The notes beneath the pieces were generated by a model, which saw only the letters and a list, made by a program, of their open reading frames with translations, did no database searches and was not told where the DNA came from. Both the position numbers and the translations under genes were made by a program. DNA of 17,303 bases from Methanoregula sp. GTDB taxonomy: Archaea; Halobacteriota; Methanomicrobia; Methanomicrobiales; Methanospirillaceae. The stretch spans positions 1 through 17,303 of the forward strand of contig JALOBP010000066.1 in assembly GCA_023228295.1 (NCBI GenBank), read 5' to 3'. Of this stretch, positions 15,080-17,303 are shown piece after piece. Positions within the stretch are counted from its first letter, which is position 1. Each line of letters begins with the position of its first letter.

Positions 15080-15126
15080 GCTGGGTTCATTTAGTCTGTA
15101 AACTTGGGTGAACCCGTCCTTTCTTT
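15080..15126 (+). terminator. stem-loop followed by a T-rich tract
   Basis: GGCTGGGTTCA (about 15079-15089) pairs with TGAACCCGTCC (15109-15119) at 9 of 11 positions, with a loop of about 19 nt, followed by TTTCTTTTTC on the plus strand. It could end plus-strand transcription or be part of the control region of the protease gene. No plus-strand gene ending here is recognised. Confidence 0.3.
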
Positions 15127-15380
15127 TTCACGTGAGACAACCTCCGGTTTCCCACAATGAGCGGTTGAATATTGCATTATTTATAGTTTCTATCCCAATA
15201 ATCGAACTGGTGACCTGCTTGAAAAAACGTGACGACTTTTGGCCGATAAAACTTTTATACAATTTATTTCATGTAACTTCAAGGAACTAGTTGTCGTCGG
15301 AATCATGATCTGCGCGGTTTTTTCGTCCGATCTACCCCCTGCAATGATAGCCACCAGGATTCTGTTGCGGTCCAACGGGG
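15127..15380. other. AT-richer spacer without a recognised gene
   Basis: Short ORFs on both strands have no family features. On the plus strand, AAACTTTTATAC at about 15248-15259 looks like an archaeal TATA element and would start transcripts running into the inverted-repeat region. Nothing downstream looks coding, so a non-coding transcript is possible but unsupported. Confidence 0.35.
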
Positions 15381-15381
15381 A

Positions 15382-15548
15382 GGTCGCATGGGTACAAACC
15401 ACAACCACCGGCCCCGCGTTTTTCCCCCGCTTCCGGCACGCCTGACCCCTCATTTTTACGTCGGCACGTATGCCCGGAACGGGCGGCATTCGCAAAAGAA
15501 TTCAGGGACCCTTTGCAGTGCGAAAAAACATTTTGTACCCATGCGACC
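15382..15548. repeat. 17-bp perfect inverted repeat pair
   Basis: GGTCGCATGGGTACAAA at 15382-15398 is the exact reverse complement of TTTGTACCCATGCGACC at 15532-15548, with 133 nt between. A third, near-matching copy of the first arm (GGTCGCATTGGTACA) is at 15637-15651. The interior has a further short palindrome around 15491-15515. It looks like a small terminal-inverted-repeat element without coding content. Confidence 0.75.
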
Positions 15549-15631
15549 CCCCTTCACCATTCCGGATTCCGGTGCGAAAACCGGGAAGTTTTACGACTGC
15601 AGATCGTGCGTGAGGGCTGGCAATTGCGTGA

Positions 15632-15672
15632 GGGGGGTCGCATTGGTACAGCGTGTTTGCCGGCGACCCCCC
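15632..15672. repeat. perfect 10-bp hairpin GGGGGGTCGC / GCGACCCCCC
   Basis: GGGGGGTCGC (15632-15641) and GCGACCCCCC (15663-15672) are exact reverse complements with a 21-nt loop. The left arm also pairs with the copy at 15543-15552, so alternative folds with the preceding inverted repeat are possible. Confidence 0.7.
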
Positions 15673-15731
15673 ATGCGCTGGCCGGCCGGTGCCGTTGCTT
15701 TGGTACTGACCGGCTCGGCCGGTTCCCCCGG

Positions 15732-15836
15732 CCCGGCACTTCCGGCACATTGTACCCATTTTACGGAAACTCCCACGAGAAAATTGTACAGGAAAAAGAT
15801 CCTGGAAATACCTGGCAAAGTGCCGGATGTGCCGGG
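15732..15836. repeat. tandem hairpin unit 1
   Basis: Arms CCCGGCACTTCCGGCAC (15732-15748) and GTGCCGGATGTGCCGGG (15820-15836) pair at 16 of 17 positions around a 71-nt interior. An outer GGTTCCC (15721-15727) / GGGAACC (15834-15840) can also pair. The interior shares blocks with unit 2: GTACCC, TTTACGGAA, TTGTACAG and AAAAAGATCC. Confidence 0.75.
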
Positions 15837-15842
15837 AACCGG

Positions 15843-15945
15843 CCGGGCACTCCGGGCAGATGTACCCTGATTTACGGAATGTCTTACAAGAATTTTGTAC
15901 AGAAAAAGATCCGGGAAACGGCCATGAAGTGCCCGGAGTGCCCGG
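15843..15945. repeat. tandem hairpin unit 2
   Basis: Arms CCGGGCACTCCGGGCA (15843-15858) and TGCCCGGAGTGCCCGG (15930-15945) are perfect reverse complements around a 71-nt interior homologous to unit 1. Relative to unit 1, each half of the left arm has an extra G and each half of the right arm an extra C, so pairing is kept despite sequence change. This unit runs directly into the C/G-run region and R2. Confidence 0.75.
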
Positions 15946-15950
15946 GCTGG

Positions 15951-16105
15951 CCCCCCCACCCCCATGCCAGGGGGGTCCCGGCAAAATAAAAAATTTCAAA
16001 GGGGGGGTTACCCGCCAACCCCCCTCCCCGGAATTGAGTAACGCCCGTTTTCCTGCAGCAGTCCGCCCTGCTCCCCGCGTGGAGTTGCCGGTGTGAGTGC
16101 GGAAA
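15951..16105 (+). repeat. dispersed repeat R2
   Basis: This is the direct copy of R1. The G7 run at 16001-16007 aligns with 12933-12939, an offset of 3068. It begins in a C-run, contains AAATTTCAAAG-G7-TTACCCG, GGAATTGAGTAACGCCC, and CGCGTGGAGTT and ends near GTGAGTGCGG. R1 and R2 flank the protease and 139-aa genes in the same orientation. Confidence 0.75.
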
Positions 16106-16310
16106 ACCGCAGCCTACCCGCGATTGAGTAGGGGGGTCCCCCGGGCGCAAAGGGGGGAGGGGGTCAGCCGCATACCCCCCCATGCTGTGGGTGGGGGGGT
16201 TGGATCGTTTTTGAAAAAAAGTGGCGGGGGGGTTAGTACGGGATCCCCCCTTCGCATTTTTTTCAGCCGGCCACCTCCCATTCCCCCCCCCTTCCCATAT
16301 GGTGGACGCC
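16106..16310. other. cluster of long G and C homopolymer runs
   Basis: At least ten runs of five to eight G or C occur here on alternating sides, including G6-TTAGTACGGGAT-C6 at about 16226-16250, which resembles the hairpin segment of R1 and R2. The runs could form hairpins or G-quadruplexes on either strand. ORFs passing through read only as repeats of GGG and PPP and are not credible genes. Confidence 0.6.
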
Positions 16311-16865
16311 CACTTGCCATCGGCCCTTGTAACGTTGCTACCAATTACCGCATCAATTCCCGCCGGAAAAATGCGATTTGTTCCGGGAGAATTACCGTGA
16401 TTTTCGGAATCATTGCCTCTGCAGAAAAGGGGGGTGAGGCAAAACTCGTACAACCGGGCTCGCTGCGGGCTCCGTTGGATTCGGGCTTATGGAGGGGTCC
16501 TGGATTCGACAGGTCATCGCAGCATCACCCCCTCGGAGCCCCGGGCACATCTCGCTTTTCGATCCTGTGGGGTCTCAACCCCCCATCCTGGCCAAAAGAA
16601 CCTATCCGGGCCCTCAGAGGGCTCCGATTCCCCGGTCCCGGACCTTCGCGACCGGCCTGTTTCGGCCGTTTTTGCGGGGGGTTATTTGGAAAAGTTGTTT
16701 CCAGCCCCGGATTTCCGGATAGACAGGGTTTACGCTGAGAATAACCGGCCTGAATAGTGCAGTTACAGCAAAGGTTCCGGATCGGGTGCTGGTTTCTGGT
16801 AATGGGGGGCCGGGATCAGGAAACGCGACAGGACGGTCCCGGGTCCAATACCTCTCGCCGGGGAC
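16311..16865. other. non-coding or decayed stretch
   Basis: No family features are seen in any frame, and the long plus-strand ORF through it has unlikely composition. A small stem CGGCC/GGCCG followed by T5 at about 16653-16673 could be a weak plus-strand terminator. It may be decayed sequence left by the lost body of the restriction subunit gene on its right. Confidence 0.4.
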
Positions 16866-17048
16866 ATGAGGGTTCCCGGTTATCCCCTGCACCCCCCACT
16901 CACCCGCCAGCAGCATTTCGCCCATATCGTCGAGCGTGTGGAGCGGATTCGTCAGCGCCAGGTGGCATCGGGCCGTGAGATCGCGGTGTTGTGCGAGGGG
17001 CTGATGGCGAGAGCGTTTGCCGGGCAGTTGCCAAAAGGGAATGCCTGA
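16866..17048 (+). pseudogene. type I restriction specificity subunit (HsdS), C-terminal stub
   Basis: The frame reads PLHPPLTRQQHFAHIVERVE (about residues 7-26) and ends EGLMARAFAGQL before a short tail and TGA. This is the usual end of HsdS: the proline-rich PLPPLxxQ motif after the second target-recognition domain, then the conserved coiled-coil and final ARAFxGEL-like box. A full HsdS is about 400 residues; only about 55 remain, and no target-recognition domain or hsdM/hsdR is nearby. It is a decayed remnant rather than a working gene. Confidence 0.78.
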
Positions 17049-17111
17049 GAAGAACCATTTTATTATTGCACAGGGAATACCAATAATTACAAGAACACTT
17101 CGGGAACCCGC

Positions 17112-17303
17112 ATGACCTCTTCAGAATCCGTGCACCGGATGATTGACGATCTTCCTCCCGACCTCCGGGAGGAAGCAATCCACTATATCGAAGAGCTTGC
17201 CCGCCGGAAGAAAAAACCTGCGGCACGGAAGTTCAGTCTGGCATGGGCCGGGGGACTCTCCCATCTTAAAAGCAGCACAACATCCGTTGAGCTCCAGCAT
17301 AAG
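17112..17303 (+). CDS. DUF2281-type antitoxin, N-terminal part
   Basis: The frame is open from the ATG at 17112 to the window edge (64 codons, no stop). It starts with a short helix (VHRMIDDLPPDLREEAIHYI), the LPPxLxxEAxxYIExL pattern of DUF2281 antitoxin-like proteins. A basic linker follows, then FSLAWAGGLSHLKSSTTSVE, which resembles the conserved C-terminal segment of VapB-type partners in methanogens. A PIN-domain VapC toxin gene would be expected just beyond the window. It lies 63 nt after the HsdS stub, with no strong ribosome-binding site. Confidence 0.75.
   Translation, partial: MTSSESVHRMIDDLPPDLREEAIHYIEELARRKKKPAARKFSLAWAGGLSHLKSSTTSVELQHK

Noticed and set aside
15083..15115. GGGTTCA with a paired TGAACCC, suggesting a tRNA T-arm
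   Set aside because: The loop is far too long, and no acceptor stem, D-arm or anticodon arm can be fitted around it; it fits a simple stem-loop better.
15502..15999. Minus-strand ORF with CPECPAG and MCRKCRAG motifs, suggesting tandem zinc fingers
   Set aside because: The cysteine pairs fall on the palindromic hairpin arms, and the changes preserve base pairing rather than codons; there is no upstream start or complete zinc-binding pattern.
16489..16515. GGGGTCCTGGATTCGACAGG resembles the 5' end of bacterial tmRNA
   Set aside because: Archaea lack tmRNA, no tRNA-like 3' end or tag reading frame follows, and the match is limited to one short stretch.
16097..16738. Plus-strand 213-aa ORF through the G/C-run region
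   Set aside because: The composition is driven by homopolymer runs (GGG/PPP), there is no ribosome-binding site or domain, and it spans repeat and decayed sequence.

Overview
The window reads as a chromosome segment of a methanogenic archaeon, most likely order Methanomicrobiales (Methanoregula-like). The evidence is an archaeal-type leucyl-tRNA synthetase with a KPxIxIE-type C-terminus, an archaeal PIN-ATPase-KH protein, surface proteins with PKD, Pmp-like beta-helix and PGF-pre-PGF-type modules, T-rich archaeal terminators, and some TTG starts with good signal peptides. Most real genes lie on the minus strand. The species call is inference.

Layout from right to left in the minus reading direction. 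At the right edge (16866-17303, plus strand) are the C-terminal stub of a type I restriction specificity subunit and the start of a DUF2281-type antitoxin gene. From about 15350 to 16310 there is no convincing gene. This stretch holds inverted repeats, two tandem about 110-nt hairpin units whose arms co-vary, and many G6-8/C6-8 runs. It ends in a repeat (R2) that has a diverged direct copy (R1) about 3.07 kb away near 12,900. Between R1 and R2 lies a secreted metzincin-type protease gene followed by a small membrane-anchored protein gene, probably one operon. Left of R1 is an AT-rich gene for a zinc-ribbon/PH-like protein, preceded by what looks like a decapitated ORF. Next come the housekeeping pair pinA-like (PIN-ATPase-KH) and leuS, 8 nt apart.

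Downstream of leuS (0-6856) is an array of surface-protein genes on the same strand: a 781-aa Pmp-like/PKD protein, a small DUF4258-DUF2283 toxin-antitoxin-like pair beside the remnant tail of a third surface protein, a 685-aa beta-propeller protein, and the 5' part of another Pmp-like protein running off the left edge. The two complete surface proteins have different heads but nearly the same C-terminal stalk and membrane anchor.

The most unusual observation is that the end of each surface-protein unit (781-aa gene, third-paralogue remnant, 685-aa gene) is followed directly by a copy of the leuS 3' end. The copy next to the 781-aa gene matches the true leuS end at 94 of 100 positions, including the T-rich terminator. 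The two farther copies are shorter and more diverged. This suggests stepwise growth of the array at the leuS 3' end, by tandem duplication or by repeated insertion with duplication of a target site. A second notable feature is that the six-bladed propeller of the 685-aa protein sits inside a single PKD domain, splitting it in two.
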